Of a stretch of DNA of 64,000 nucleotides, positions 54,681 through 64,000 are shown one piece after another (position 1 is the stretch's first letter; each line of letters opens with the position of its first letter). Source of the stretch: Leptoclinus maculatus (Eukaryota > Chordata > Actinopteri > Perciformes > Stichaeidae); the NCBI GenBank assembly GCA_032191485.1, contig JAVDOI010000005.1, positions 4,306,501-4,370,500 on the forward strand, written 5' to 3'. Both the position numbers and the translations under genes were made by a program. The notes under the pieces are model-generated. The model worked only from the letters and a program-made list of their open reading frames with translations, was not told where the DNA came from and searched no databases.

Positions 54681-55020
54681 AAACACAGCCTTCAAACAAC
54701 AAATAAAGTATTCAATTGGAGCCTAAACGGTGTGCACACCTCCTTTGTGCCCTGCAGTTAAGATTTATTTATTTTTGGTCCTGAGTATCTATTCTATTTC
54801 TAGTGTTTGTACTTTCCTTCCTGTATGATTATCAAACGCTATTTGCATAAAGTGGCGGCTCTATGAGCCCTTGCTCTCTCATACTGAGGAAAATGTGCCT
54901 GTTCTCACAATAGACCAAGTAATGCAGGCAACAAATCCAACAGCAGTTGTTTTTTTCCAGCGGCTCAGTGTGTTAAAGTCAATCTTAGTCTTTAATGGTC
55001 GGCATGTACAGTGAGTGGTA

Positions 55021-63414
<8,394 letters not shown>

Positions 63415-64000
63415 CTTTGAGGACACAGGACAATAGATGACAGGTTAGGCCACTAAACTACTCTAAAATGTGATGGATTAAATCTGTCCCAGAGGTTGCC
63501 GCTTGGTTTAAGTCCACTGAAAGACTCAAGGGGGAATTCACAATTTGAAACCGCTATCTGCCCCGTTTACAAAAAATATGATGCACTAAACTATAACATC
63601 GCAAACATGCCCAAAGAGTTTAGCGGATGAGCGCAATTATTCTTTTTTTTGTGTCAGATTGCAATTTTCCATGTGGCAAACTACAAACGTGCTTGAGGCC
63701 AATGCGTCGGTTGCGGTCCCAGGAAGAAAAGGGAAAAAAGGTAGGTGATTAATTCAATGTGGATACATTGTTTTCATATCGTCTTTCTTTTTTTCTCCTC
63801 TTTATTTCTCGCCATAGAGTAAATATTAGGCTGAATTTTCAGAGCACATGGCTCATATTAGACTTTTAATATCAGCTTTTATTGGTGTTAATTAAAGTGA
63901 GTTCATGGACTTCAGCACCAACAAACTTCTCCATAAAAACAAAGATGAAGCATGTGCCAAAGCCATCTATTCATCTCTGTTACCTTGCTTTATTTATACA

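Larger units (their letters stand above)
49506..55020. other. Gene-poor interval holding repeats
   Basis: Apart from the repeats listed separately at 50066, 50953, 53093 and 54190, I see no exon of a recognisable family here. Small open frames lie in repeat sequence. Confidence 0.5.

Noticed and set aside
63415..64000. Search for the IGFBP and Kazal exons of htra4
   Set aside because: No cysteine-rich frame with suitable splice sites is present; these exons must lie to the right of the window.

Overview
The window is vertebrate nuclear DNA, almost certainly from a ray-finned (teleost) fish. It has intron-rich genes with GT-AG junctions, a tm2d2-htra4 neighbourhood like that of other vertebrates, long CA and AT microsatellites, and mobile elements of types common in fish genomes (a sushi/Tf1-like chromodomain LTR element, a SCAN-like gag element, hAT elements, a LINE and a tRNA-derived SINE).

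Layout. Bases 1-8,600 hold no host gene that I can support. They contain a hAT fragment (1304-2774), a minisatellite broken by a SINE (2907-3557) and pieces of dispersed repeats. Bases 8,660-30,150 are a stack of nested insertions. A gag-protease LTR element (8664-18556) was entered by a sushi-type LTR retrotransposon (11598-18327, target duplication CAGAC), and one LTR of that was entered by a 1.6-kb TIR element. Next to it, a LINE fragment was split by a 10,956-bp DNA transposon (18611-29566, 6-bp target duplication AGATTG), which was itself entered by a 662-bp hAT element.

The 10.96-kb element is the most unusual object here. Its terminal inverted repeats are about 840 bp long, and each carries the same promoter region and the same 12-codon first exon. 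From these, two multi-exon genes run towards each other and stop 356 bp apart. One encodes an HTH plus DDE (rve-fold) integrase-like transposase. The other encodes a HECT-type ubiquitin ligase resembling the G2E3-like proteins of fish, with UBZ-like zinc fingers. Six-bp duplication, TA ends and transposase type point to the IS3EU group of eukaryotic transposons; that assignment is inference. Each gene shows one small frame lesion.

Bases 35,792-63,414 hold the host genes: a divergent Tbx2/3-subfamily T-box gene (+), tm2d2 (+), a possible unassigned gene end on the minus strand (48.6-49.5 kb), and the protease and PDZ part of htra4 (-), whose 5' exons lie beyond the right edge. All exon boundaries were derived by eye from splice signals, reading phase and family resemblance; no alignment or transcript data were available.
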